Part shown: positions 1 to 20,429 of the stretch, piece by piece
Position numbering within the stretch: the first letter of the stretch is position 1
Layout: the number at the start of each line of letters is the position of its first letter
Source: Platynereis dumerilii
Taxonomy: Eukaryota; Annelida; Polychaeta; Phyllodocida; Nereididae
Direction: 5' to 3'
Assembly: GCA_026936325.1 (NCBI GenBank)
Contig: JAPTHN010000011.1
Coordinates: 50,742,629-50,806,628 of the forward strand
DNA length: 64,000 nucleotides
Program-made: the position numbers and the translations under genes
Notes under the pieces: model-generated
The model's database searches: none
Seen by the model: only the letters and a program-made list of their open reading frames with translations
Told to the model about the DNA's origin: nothing

Positions 1-1094
1 ACTAAAATCAGTAGTTTATAGCAGGTATTTTGTTTTAAATAGTAAATTGTGAGCCATGCATTACATTCAGGTTGTTTCGAGTGTATTTTGTGATGTCTCA
101 CTGTGCCCCGCTTCAAACTGTCTCACTGTGCCCCACGCAGCTCTGTTTATAAAATTTTTTAATCCTGCGGACCGTATGCCTGCATTGTGGTTCGTCATCT
201 CACTAAACTAAGACAAACAACCAAGGTTTGAATCCCTGGCAATCGCTTTGCATTATACCGTTTTACTTGGGCATTATAACAAAAATTTGTTTAGCTAAAT
301 TATTTACTTTTACATGCTAAAAACCAAAATATTTAAATTCCACTCTCGATATGCTGCGTAAGCATTCAAGATATAGGACATCTCTCACTTACTTGATTTT
401 TGTACTATACAAAAAAGGGTTGATCTGTAAACAGTACCAGGTAAATGCTACGGGCTTTGTCTCACTGTGCCCACCGTCTCACTGTGCCCCGCTCTCCCCT
501 ACTGTGCAGCTGGTCACATTACAAAACTTTAATTAAGTCACTACTAGTGTCACAAGTAAATGATTTAATGTGTAAATAAACACTGCATCTTGAAACGCTT
601 GGCAACTTCTTATTTTTCAACTCATTTAAATGATCGAAATTCTAGTTTCCATCAAGATATAGCCTTATTTAGATAAAAGCATTCAAAGAAATGAAAAAGT
701 TTGATTTCTAACAAAGGTTACCATGTAATCAGTGGAAAAATAATTTTATTTGTTGTATAATATGCTATATATACTAAAACAGCCTTTTTATCAACAATTA
801 ATGATAATGTTATGACATAAATAGACGACGCAATCAGTGTTACCACCTAGGGTGCCTTCCTGAACATAAGCTGAGCCTTTAATCTGATTTTAAATTTAGT
901 AATGAGTAAGATATGGATGGAAAATGCAGTTTTGACCCAGAAATCTTCTTAAACAATATTCAAGGCTATTGAAAAAAATATGATAGATAACCTAGTAATT
1001 CGCAAGAAATCGCGCAATTTTAAGGAAATTTGACAAATTTCAATCCAAATGTGCTACACCTAGGCATCAATAAAATTTCATATAATAGACTTAC
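1..1094. other. RIOX1 intron sequence (left edge)
   Basis: No coding exon is visible on either strand. The preceding RIOX1 exon ends at 1095 with a consensus donor, so this is most likely intron leading to a C-terminal exon outside the window. The word GTCTCACTGTGCCC occurs four times in the same orientation, at 95-110, 120-134, 459-472 and 476-490, as two close pairs about 350 bp apart, probably marking an unclassified repeat. A weak tRNA B-box-like stretch lies near 222-237. Confidence 0.6.
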
Positions 1095-10443
<9,349 letters not shown>

Positions 10444-10900
10444 GTTGGCTGTTGTCAGTTGGAGGATCAAAGATTTGGTTGGATCTTGAGGGGAGTTGCC
10501 CCGCCTAAAGTTTTGAACACTTCACAGGTCACTGCACACCAAAGTCAAGGCCGACTTGAAAAATATCAGTCCCGTTGTTTTACTTTTGTGAAGCCATTAG
10601 AGCTTCAATTAGCATCGCATAGCCATCAAAATGATCTCTGGAATGTAGAGTTACTATCCCAATCAGCTAAATCCACGGTCATTCTCAATTTATCACAAAA
10701 ACATCGTTAATTTTGCAGTCAAAATACCGACAGCACATGGCACCTGGCAGACCAATGACCCGGAAGTAGAACTCTCTGGCCCTCTGGCGGATAATGGCAA
10801 AATTAAACAAGATGGAGTCAAAAGTTGGGAAGTTTTCATTTGCAGAATGAATGAATGCTTTTAGAGTATGAATCTGGCAGAATAATGTGAAAGGGGCAAA
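10444..10900. promoter_or_regulatory. Putative bidirectional promoter, RIOX1 / NAA80
   Basis: The two start codons face away from each other across 457 bp, so both 5' UTRs and promoters must lie here unless upstream non-coding exons exist. No TATA box at a clear position was seen. Head-to-head pairing of housekeeping genes commonly uses a shared promoter; this is inference from layout. Confidence 0.5.
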
Positions 10901-12708
10901 ATGTTTGAGTCTTATGCAGTCCACAAACATCCACACTTCAGAGATGCTTGTGCTGAGGTCCTCAATGAAGAATGGCCCAGAAGCAAGTCTGCCAGGTATG
11001 CAACATGTGATTTTGACAGCTGTCATCTGTCAGAATTGACAGAAAACTTGAGAAATGTCAAAATTCATTTGCACTATCATAGTCTATCAACTATGTTATA
11101 GGCACTATATGCACTAGATATCTAAATGTATCATTTCTGAATTGCATAATTGCATAATACTGGGGCCTACTGGTGCTAATATTCACAACCTCAAAATTTT
11201 ATATAGCCTATTATAGGCTAATTTTATATAGGCCTATAATATATTGGCTTATAATATACGGGGAGTCCCGTTCAAAATGTTTAGTGCTTCCTCAGCCTTC
11301 AGAAGTCCTACATAGAAATGCACCTACCTCCGCGTAGATTAGCCTATTTATAACTCGAATATGTAATTTTATTTTTTGCATGGTGCCCTTTTTGGCTGCA
11401 TTTTCATGCATTTTCAAAAACTATTGGCCAAATTTGAGATGTGGTCAGTGAATTATCGCAAACATTTTTAAGCCAAAGCTTTCTTTGTAAAGATTGACTA
11501 AGCAGAGGTATTTAACATAGGCCTACGTACATAAGATGTTATTATATTTTCAGGTTACTGTCTCTGAACAAAAGTGCAGATGACCTGCCATACAACATTG
11601 CCCTCGTGGAACAGAATAACAATTCCATTGAACAGCTCGTAGTTGGACACAGTCGTCTCAGCAAAGTGCACGGCAAATCTGCAGCATGTTTCATTGAATC
11701 AGGTAGATAACTTGCCAAATAGTTAAATTGCAACATATTTAAACTTTAAAGAGAGTTCTAGTGTATGACTAGGAATCATAAATTAATGTGTATTAACTAT
11801 GCACTGTTCTTTTTTCACTGCAGTTGTGATTGCGAAGACCAGAAGAGGTCAGGGCCTTGGAAGAAAACTCATGGAAGAAACTGAGAAACATGCATCAAAG
11901 TAATTTCTTTTTTAAATCACATCGTCTTAATATCCAGTCAGTGATAGATTATAACATTTGAGATTCAGCACCTCAGAACTTCTGCCATGTACCCTACTTG
12001 CAATTTAATATTTTTCTCCACGTTATTTTGTTACTGACTAGCCAGGCTTGCAGAAGTTAATGGTGAGATTTTAATTTGTTTTACAGCCTAGGTTTCACCA
12101 CCCTCTACCTGACCACCCATGACCAGCAGACGTTCTACGAACATATGGGCTACTCTTACTGCAAGCCTGTCATCACTCTGGGATCTGCCACAAAATTACT
12201 CAGTCCTGAAAAGGTTAGTGAATTGTAATATTATGGAGAAGGTTAGCTATAATATAATAGAGATAACTAATATATATAAGCCAAATTAATTGCTTGTGCA
12301 CTAAACTTACTTATAGAGCACAATTGATTGATTAGTCTCCTCCAGTCTTACTCAAATTTTAATGTTAATGAGAACATGTTAATTTTCTTTCAGTTGGCAA
12401 AGCTCCTTGGCAATACAGACCAACCTGATGTGAACCACAAGAAAAGTGAATCTGCAAATACTACCTCTAAACTCCATAAAAATACATCTGGTAGTAATCA
12501 TAACGGAAACGCCAAAGAAAGTATTAATGAAACTGCGCAAAAAACAGCAAAGACACCTTTATCAGGTGGCCCTCCTCCCCCTCCTGTTTCTGCACCTCCT
12601 CCCCCTGCGCCTCCACCTCCTAAAATGAAAGTAGACTCTAAAACCAAACCCCAAGTGCAGCGCATGAACCCTGCAGATATCTCATGGATGAAGAAGGTGC
12701 TATCCTGA
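10901..12708 (+). CDS. NAA80: N-alpha-acetyltransferase 80 (actin N-terminal acetyltransferase)
   Basis: Five exons (10901-10995, 11554-11702, 11824-11899, 12087-12213, 12394-12708) join to 253 codons plus stop with consistent phases. NAA80 acetylates the mature acidic N-terminus of actin in the cytosol and binds actin with profilin. Seen: N-terminal LNEEWPRSKSARLLSL (matching the family's EAEWPRS.GARL), VVGHSRLSKV, GNAT motif A with the acetyl-CoA loop R89-x-x-G92-x-G94 (RRGQGLGRKLMEE), LYLTTHDQQTFYEHMGY, then a Ser/Asn-rich linker and a polyproline run at about residues 209-225 (P5-VSA-P4-A-P4), the profilin-binding feature. It ends in PADISWMKKVLS, comparable with the vertebrate end containing FWMEKDI. 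Length is close to the family's (about 280-310 in mammals). The start is the only in-frame ATG before the conserved block. It appears intact. Confidence 0.94.
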
Positions 12709-12788
12709 TCCCAGTACAATATTCAATTGCTTAACAACAATCTTATCAAGCAGTTTTGCTACACTAAGTATACACAACAATTGTGTTG

Positions 12789-12853
12789 GAAACTTGGCAT
12801 TTGGAGGATCAGAACTAAGAAATAATTGTAGATCAGAACTAAGAAATAATTGT
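12789..12853. repeat. 25-bp direct duplication in NAA80 3' region
   Basis: A word beginning GATCAGAACTAAGAAATAAT is present twice in tandem just after the NAA80 stop codon. Confidence 0.75.
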
Positions 12854-12957
12854 AGTGTTACAGGGTACGGTACCTTATAAATACCCTGCAGATGAATTCC
12901 CGAAGATTAACCATCATGGAATTAAGACAGAATTTTATCAATATTAGATATTGTAGT

Positions 12958-13144
12958 ATGATTTTATATAGCGCCCATTCCAGATAAATCTGCGCACCGG
13001 CGCTCACCATACTGAATGGCAATCATACCAATCATTACAGTGATAACCTCTGGACATGGCCGGATCGGGGTTCGAACCCACGTCCTAAGGTCGTCCTCAT
13101 GTATACAAGGCAGACATGCTAAGTTGCTAACCACTGTACCACGG
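12958..13144 (-). mobile_element. tRNA-derived SINE
   Basis: On the minus strand the sequence begins CCGTGGTACAGTGGTTAGCA, an A-box-like tRNA 5' region, followed about 50 bp later by a B box in GGGTTCGAACCC. The body ends with a GGGCGCTATATAAA-type tail that many SINEs share with their partner LINEs. The acceptor-stem pairing of a working tRNA is absent. It lies in the probable NAA80 3' UTR in antisense orientation. Confidence 0.75.
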
Positions 13145-13779
13145 AATGTTCCATATCATCAGACTTCAGAAGTCAACATAAGGTTCAAATTCTCCAAATG
13201 CCATAGCTTCCTCTAAAGCTGTATCTTAGTATTGTTACTGCATCATCCCAAGTCATACCATGACAAAATGGCCCATAACCTTTGCTAATTCATGAATACT
13301 TAATTAACTGACCCAGTTGTTGCATCTGTTTCACACTGTTACATATGGAGAAATTGTGTATTGTTGTAAGGTGCTATCACAGTTCCGAAAATTCCATTGA
13401 ATTATGTGTTTTCACAGTTCTGAAATGAAACTGTTTGAAAGTTTGCTTGTTTTACACTGTTTTTCTCAGTTGCCAGTAATCCTCTAAGTGTCCATAATCC
13501 GACTAAATCTGCATGCAAAATGCTTATGACCTAAATAAGCGGCCAATCACAGAAGAGGTTGAAAATAGCAGAAATCCCTGGCAATTTTAGCAGGGCTTGC
13601 GTTGGGAGGATGTGTTACTGACTCTGATGACCAAATGATATTGATAAGTTTGACACTGAAGTGTGATCAAGGATAAACAGTATACAATTATCTCAGGCCT
13701 TTTGCCTCTTTGTGCCTTTGCATTGTAACCCTATTGGTGCCCTCCAAAAGTGTGTGTGATATATTTATTCATTTTGTAA

Positions 13780-13785
13780 AATAAA
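13780..13785 (+). terminator. Candidate NAA80 polyadenylation signal
   Basis: AATAAA preceded by a GT-rich stretch, about 1.07 kb after the NAA80 stop and just before the minisatellite. It is the plausible hexamer I favour; cDNA would be needed to confirm a 3' UTR of this length. Confidence 0.4.
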
Positions 13786-13854
13786 CAAGATTTTAACAAT
13801 TCTTAGATTTTTCCTATTTTTCCTGAATACCAGTGACTGTCTACATCAAACTTG

Positions 13855-16800
13855 GTGAGAATGAATAAGGTTTCTTAGTGAGAAAGTATAAAGTTTTTTT
13901 ATGAGAAGATCTGAGTGCTTTCTTGGTGACAGTGAGTTTGTTTGTTTTATGCTCCATCAGCACCTGTGTGGGCTATTAAAAGGCAATGTTTCTTGGTGAG
14001 AAATTAGGCCTATGACTTTTCTTGGTTACAAGGAAGAAGATTATCTTGGTGGGCAAGTTTAAGGTCTTCTTTAGAAAAACTAGCTATGGTTTAGGTGAAA
14101 AAGAATCACGTTTTGGGTAAGAGAGTATAAGGTTTCTTATGAGAAAGTACAAGGTTTTTTGTCAAGAAAGAGGAAGGTTTTTTGGTGAGAAAGTGTAAGG
14201 TTTTTTTGGTAAGAAAATATAAGGTTTTTTGGTGAGAAGGTATAAGGATAAATAAAATGTGAGAAGGCACAAGTTGTCTTCATCAGAAAGTGCAAGGTTA
14301 TTTGGTAAGATAATTTTCTTGGTGAGAAAGTACAAGGACTTTTGGTGAGACAGTGAAAGGTTTCTTGGTAAGAAAGAATAATAAGGATTTTTGGTTAGAA
14401 AGTAAGATTTTTTGGTGAGCAAGTATAAGGTTTCTTGGTGAGAAAGTACAAGGATTTTTGGTTTAGAAAGTATGAGGTTTTTTGTGAACAAGTTTTAAGG
14501 TTTCTTGGTGATAAAATACAAGGGATTTTGGTGAGACACTGTAAGGTTTCTTTGTGAGAAAGTATACAGAATCTTGATGAGAAAGTATAAGTATTTTTGT
14601 TTAGAAGGTATAAGGTTTCTGGTGAGAAAGTACAAGGGCTTTGGTGAGACAATGCAAGGTTTCTTGGTAGAAAGTATAAGGTCTTTTGATTAAAAGGTAT
14701 AAGGTTTTTTGGTGAGCAGGTGTGAGGTTTCTTGGTGAACGTATAAGGTTTTCAGTGAGAAAGTATAAGGTTTTTCGTCAGAAGGATTTTTGGTTTGGAA
14801 AGTATAAGGTTTTTTGGTGAGAAAGTACAAGGATTTTTGGCTTAGAAAGTATGAGGTTTTTTTGTGAGCAAGTTTAAGGTTTCTTGGTGATAAAATATAA
14901 GGGATTTTGGTGAGACACTGTAAGGTTTCTTTGTGAGAAAGTATACAGAATTTTGATGAGAAAGTATAAGTATTTTTAGTTGGAAAGTTTAAGGTTTTTT
15001 TGGTGAGAAAGTGCAAGAACTTTGGGTGAGACAGTGTACGGTTTCTTGGTGAGAAAGTATACGGATTTTTGGTTTAGAAAGTAATAGGTTTTTTGGTGAG
15101 AAAGAACAAGGATTTTTGATTTAAAAGGTATGAGGTTTTTTGGTGAGAAAGTACAAGGGCTTTTGGTGAGACAGTGTAAGTTTTCTTGGTAGAAAGTATA
15201 AGGTCTTTTGATTAAAAGGTATAAGGTTTTTTGGTGAGCAGGTGTGAGGTTTCTTGGTGAACGTATAAGGTTTTCAGTGAGAAAGTATAAGGTTTTTCGT
15301 CAGAAGGATTTTTGGTTTGGAAAGTATAAGGTTTTTTGGTGAGAAAGTACAAGGATTTTTGGCTTAGAAAGTATGAGGTTTTTTTGTGAGCAAGTTTAAG
15401 GTTTCTTGGTGATAAAATATAAGGGATTTTGGTGAGACACTGTAAGGTTTCTTTGTGAGAAAGTATACAGAATTTTGATGAGAAAGTATAAGTATTTTTA
15501 GTTGGAAAGTTTAAGGTTTTTTTGGTGAGAAAGTGCAAGAACTTTGGGTGAGACAGTGTACGGTTTCTTGGTGAGAAAGTATACGGATTTTTGGTTTAGA
15601 AAGTAATAGGTTTTTTGGTGAGAAAGAACAAGGATTTTTGATTTAAAAGGTATGAGGTTTTTTGGTGAGAAAGTACAAGGGCTTTTGGTGAGACAGTGTA
15701 AGTTTTCTTGGTAGAAAGTATAAGGTTTATTGGTTAAAAGGCATAAGGTTTTTTGGTGAACAGGTGTGAGGTTTCTTTGTGAATATATATATTTTTCGGT
15801 GAGAAAGTATAAGGTTTTTTAGTCAGAAAGTATTAAGTTTTTTTGGTGACCAAGTATAAGGAATTTTGGTGAAAAACTACTAGGTTTTTTGGTTGGAAAG
15901 TAGAAGGTTTTTTGATGAGAAACTATTAGGTTTCTTGGTGAAGTATAAGGAATTTTGGTTAGAAAGTAGAAGGTTTTTTGGTGAGAATGTATAATTTGTC
16001 ATTTTCAGAAAGTACAGTTATTTGGTTAGGAAGTATATATGTATTTTTGATGAGAAGGTAGAAGGACTTTTTTTCTAGAAATGATAAGGTTCTTTTGATT
16101 AGAAGATATAAGGTTCTTTTGGTGATAAGTTAAAGGACTTTTTGGTTAGAAAGTGTAAGGTTCTTATGGTGAACTGTATAAGGTGTCTTTGTCAGAAAGT
16201 AAACACATTTTTTTGTAAGAATGTGAAAGGTTTTCTGGTTAGAATATATTTATAGAGTTTTTTTGTGGAAAGGTATTTTTTGGTAAGAAAGTAGAAGGTT
16301 CTTTAGGTGAGCAGATCTATATTTATAAGCTGTCTCTGTCAGAAAGTATAAGGTTTTGAGTTAGAAAGTATAAGGTTTTTAGTTAGAAGGTATCAGGTTT
16401 TTGATGAACAGGTATAAGCCTTCTTGGAGTGAAAGTATAAGGAATTTTGGATAGAAAGTATTTTATATGATTTTTTGATGAGAAAGTATAAGGATTTTTT
16501 GTGAAAATTCTAAGGTTTCTGGGTAGAAATTACAAAGCTTTTTGGTTAAAAGGTATAAGGCTTTTTGGAAAGCAGGTATGAGGTTTCTTGGTGAAAATAT
16601 AGTTTTTTTGGTGAGCAAGTATAAGGGTCTTTGTGAGAAAGTACATTTTGGTGACACAGTATTAGGTTCTTGGTGAGAAGGTATACAATTTTTTTTGTGA
16701 GATAGTGTAAGGTTTTTTGGTTGGAACATATCGCGTTTTTTGTTGAGCAGATATGTTGGTGAGAAAGTACAAGGAATTTTCATGAGACAGTGTAAGGTGA

Positions 16801-17690
16801 GAAAGTATAAGGATTTTCAGTTTAGAAAGTATTGGGTATTTGGTTATAAAGTATACGTTTTTGGTTAGAAGGTATACGGTTTTCCGAGAGAAACTATTAG
16901 GTTTTTTTGGTTAAAAACAAATTAGGGTTTTTGGTTAAAAAGTACAAGGATTTTGAAGTATAAAGAACTTTGGTGAGACAGTATAAGGATTTTTTGTGAG
17001 AATGTATAATTTGTCCTATTCTGAAAGTACAAGTTTTTTTTGGTTAGAAAGAACCTGGGTTTTTTTTGTTAGAATGTATATTGGATAGGTTCTTTCTGTT
17101 AGAAGGTATAAGGTCTCTATGTCAGAACGTATACGATTTTTTGGTGAGAAAGTATAAGGTTATACAGTAAGAAAGTATAAGGTATTAAGGTGCATTAATT
17201 GTTGAGAAGTATAAAGTTGTTTTTTTTGTTAGTTGGTTAGTAAGAATTTGGTTTTTTTGGCAAGAAGGCATAAGGTTTCTTGGTGAGAAAGTATGAGGAT
17301 TTTGGTTAGAAAGTACAACGTTTCTGGTGAGAAAGTATGAGGGTTTTTTGTGAGGAAGTTTAAGGTGTGTTAATGAGGAGTATAATTTATTTTTTTATTA
17401 GAAAGTATAAGGTTTCTTGGTGAGAAAGTGTAAGGTATAAGGGTTTTGGGATAGCAAGTATAAGGTATTTTGATTAGGAAGTCTAAAGGTTTTAGGTTAG
17501 AAAGTATAAGGTTTTTTAGAGAATAGGTGTATTGGTCAGAAAGTATTTATTAGGTATCTGGATAAAATGTAGAAGGTTTTTTTGTTGAGAAGTTATAAGG
17601 TTATTTAGGGAGCAGGTATAAAGTTTCTTTCTTGGTGAATAGTATAATGTTTTTCGGTCAGAAAGTAAAAGAATATTGGTAAAATGTATA
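13855..17690. repeat. 3.8-kb minisatellite, unit about 22-25 bp
   Basis: Degenerate copies of about AGGTTTTTTGGTGAGAAAGT plus 2-5 bases, well over a hundred in number, with a strong purine/pyrimidine skew (G/T/A on plus, almost no C). Length and sequence of units vary, especially after 15800. Several 85-109-codon open frames on the minus strand are by-products of the C-poor repeat (LTKKPYTF-like wording) and not genes. Confidence 0.95.
14670..15713. repeat. 522-bp higher-order tandem duplication in the minisatellite
   Basis: 14670-15191 and 15192-15713 are near-identical at an offset of exactly 522 bp (for example the same 327-bp stretch at 14690-15016 and 15212-15538), while surrounding units are much more diverged. 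This indicates a recent unequal exchange or an assembly artefact. Confidence 0.9.
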
Positions 17691-17734
17691 CGGTTTTACG
17701 ATTACAACCCTAAATATAAAATTTGAAACTTTAC

Positions 17735-17891
17735 CACACGATTCAAATTTCTCATATATGGAACTTGATTTATAATTTCAAATTGCTCTTTTACAAAAAG
17801 CACAGATTCCGCTGCCAGCGCAATAGCTAGTCGCCGAGCGGCCGAGGGTTGCATGCTGCCATGTAGCCATTGTTTGGCCTTGAAATAGAAC
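17735..17891 (-). CDS. Candidate isolated exon, unknown product
   Basis: A minus-strand open stretch of 157 nt is bounded by TTTTTTAG on one side and GTAAAG on the other. It encodes a basic, helix-like segment containing AKQWLHGSMQPSAARRLAIA. Its composition (CpG and GC richer than the flanks, Ala/Arg-rich) differs from the AT-rich surroundings. I do not recognise the family and found no partner exon in frame. It could be a fragment of an old gene or transposon. Confidence 0.25.
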
Positions 17892-19320
17892 CTAAAAAAC
17901 AAGACTGGTTCTTTTTATTCTCCATTAAAACCTGAATGTATTATGTCAAGTGGAACCTAATTACTTAACATCATTTAGGACGATGGTGCGAGTAAATAGT
18001 TAATGAGCAATGAAAATAAGCTCCGTTAAAATTCTATGCGACCCATGTTGAGCCTATTTGATTGGTCTATATATATGCATTGATTTGTGTAAGCCAGGCA
18101 GTTGCTAAGGGCAATGAACTATATTTATTTGCTCTCATAATAAAAAACCTTTTCTGTCAATTTGAAGATGAATTAACATGCTGCCCGCAGTAAACAGCTA
18201 ATTAAATTATTCAATAGCGAGACCAGACTATATCTGAGAACCAATTTACGATTAAGAAGCTGAAAAGAGTGCATTTGGAAAAGAAAAAGCAGTCGTAAAG
18301 AGACGAGTTCCTTTGCATATATGCATGTGTCGTTATGCACGGTAGCCATATCTACATCTACGCTTAAATTTTGAATGATTAGAAAACTGTTAATAATAGA
18401 TAAGGAACAAGTGAAGCAGAGAATATTGATCATTTGAAATGACCATAAGTCCATAACAATTGTTCAATGCATCACGGTTAGGGGGAAACTATCCCAATAA
18501 TAAAATTTGCACGTGTTTATATGCAAATTATATTTTATGTCCAATCCATTCAATATGCAAAATTACATATATGAGACAACAGCAAAAAAAAGAAAAAAAC
18601 ATGAGTTGGGCTAAATTTCTCAGTGGTATCTCGACAAAGAGCAAAAAGGTGCACAGTGGAATGGTACACTGTAATTTTAATTGAGGATTTCACAAAATTT
18701 TATTAAGATTTTCAAACATGCATATTGTGTTGTAGAACAAAGAAGATTGGCAGGTACTTGTATGCCACATGCCTTGGATAATCCTCCTTTATAAATTATG
18801 ATGCAATGTGTTTTCATCTCATCAGATTAGAATCCATGCTCCCACAAGCAGTTTGGTTGAGGATGTTTAGCATTGACCCAATGGCAAAACATCACGTTTC
18901 ACTTCAGCTGCACTGTAATTAAATTAATTTACGTAAATTAGACACAGTATCATCTTGAGTTTTCCCTGCACACTTGGAAGCTTGAAATGAATGTATGACA
19001 CATTTTGACAATTGACACTCTAAAACAGATTGGTAAACAAGATTGGTTGTCAGAACCAAGATACTGGTTGAGGAGTAATCATTTTATTTAGATTGGTCAA
19101 CCACATTATCAAGCAAATAATTGATTATCACAACCACTCTGTTTTTAGAGTACGGAGGAGTCAATGACCTATATAATATATTATAATTACCATCATATTC
19201 CAAGAAAAAAAATAGAATTAGTTGTTTTTTTGGCAGTTTGTTTGGTATTCTAGACCATTTATATTTTTACTGCAACACATTTCATTGGAAAAAAGATAAT
19301 TCTGCACTCCTGAATAAATT
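17892..19320. other. Intergenic, no gene recognised
   Basis: Only short open frames without family likeness. It includes a roughly 110-bp sequence at 18797-18905 that recurs inverted at 25160-25262. Confidence 0.5.
18797..18905. repeat. Left arm of a distant inverted repeat
   Basis: The complement of this stretch, including CATTGGGTCAATG, AAACATCCTCAACCAAACTG and TCTGATGAGATGAAAACA, reappears at 25160-25262 with a few changes. Confidence 0.8.
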
Positions 19321-19322
19321 CA

Positions 19323-19951
19323 TAGGCGTATGGCCCGCGCGATTTTTTGGGGGCGAGCTGCATTTGCCCGAATTTCAAGGTCTAGTTTTAGTACCATTTC
19401 AAATTAAATTGGCCAAAAATCATTAATTTTCAAGAGTGTTTATTTAATCATCTGCCCAAATTGTTCAGCCTTTTTGCCCGAATCTTACTGTTTCCCTAAC
19501 TTTTGGGTAAACGAGCCCTGCAATGGGAGGATGCCGGGACCTGGGTGGTCCTACAATTATCTGATACAGCCCTTGGCCACCCTCATTTTCCCTCGACTAA
19601 ACTCGGCTTCCTTCAACCAAACCCGGCTTCCCTCAACTAAACACACCTCCCCTCAACCTAACTCGTCTCCCCTCAGCCAAATTTGCCTCCCCTCAACTAA
19701 ACTCACCTCCCCTCAACTTAACTGGCTTCCCCTCAACTAAACTCTCCTCCATTCAATAAAATCTCCTCTTCAACTAAACTCACCACTCCTCAACTTAACT
19801 GGATTCCCCTCAACTAAATTCTCCTCCATTCAATAAAATCTCCCCTTCAACTAAACTCACCTCCCCTAAACTTAACTGGCTTCCCCTCAACTAAACTCTC
19901 CTCCATTCAATAAAATCTCCCCTTCAACTAAACTCACCTCCGATACGCCTA
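19323..19951. mobile_element. TAGGCGTA-ended element invaded by a minisatellite
   Basis: Starts TAGGCGTATGG and ends CCGATACGCCTA. The first 170 bp (cccgaatttcaaggtctag ... tttttgcccgaatcttactg) match the 218-bp element at 37852-38069. Here a CTCAACTAAACTC-type minisatellite (about 19600-19940) fills the space between the body and the right end. Confidence 0.7.
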
Positions 19952-20429
19952 CATGAATAATGCAAAAAAAATATATCCAAAGTGAGAATTTATGAGTCTG
20001 CAGCGTGGTTAGTTTAAAATTAAACTATTAAATATTGTTTTGTTCTACTCAAAAAGGCCCCGGGACCCATCCTCACTTCTCAGTGTACGCTCGCTGAACC
20101 TACCCTGACCACATGATATATTTTTTTGTGAAGTTGTAACAAAAAGATTACCTCTCCTCCGGTGTGACATACATAATTTACGGATTCAGTTCTCTCAAAG
20201 CAATTGAATGGATTGGTGAGTGTTTCATTGTTGCCTGTTTGTTGTTTCGATTAGTTTCTTTGTAGAAAACCATGAGCAATCACTTAAATCACGCCGGAAA
20301 AAAGCTGTTAAATGATTTGAAAACTTCAGAATTGTATGGTACTTATTGGCAGGGTGAGTGTAAACGAGCCCTGCAATGGGAGGATGCCGGGACCAGGGTG
20401 GTCCTACAATTATCTGATACAGCCCTTGG

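Noticed and set aside
10685-11026. Minus-strand 113-codon open frame over NAA80 exon 1
   Set aside because: Antisense to a conserved exon and without family likeness.
13030-13144. A tRNA gene
   Set aside because: Has A- and B-box-like words but the acceptor and anticodon stems do not fold as a tRNA, and the sequence continues into a SINE body and tail.
14162-16783. Minus-strand open frames of 85-109 codons with LTKKPYTF-like repeats
   Set aside because: They follow directly from the C-poor minisatellite, which rarely makes stops on that strand; unit length is not a multiple of three throughout and there are no splice signals or start context.
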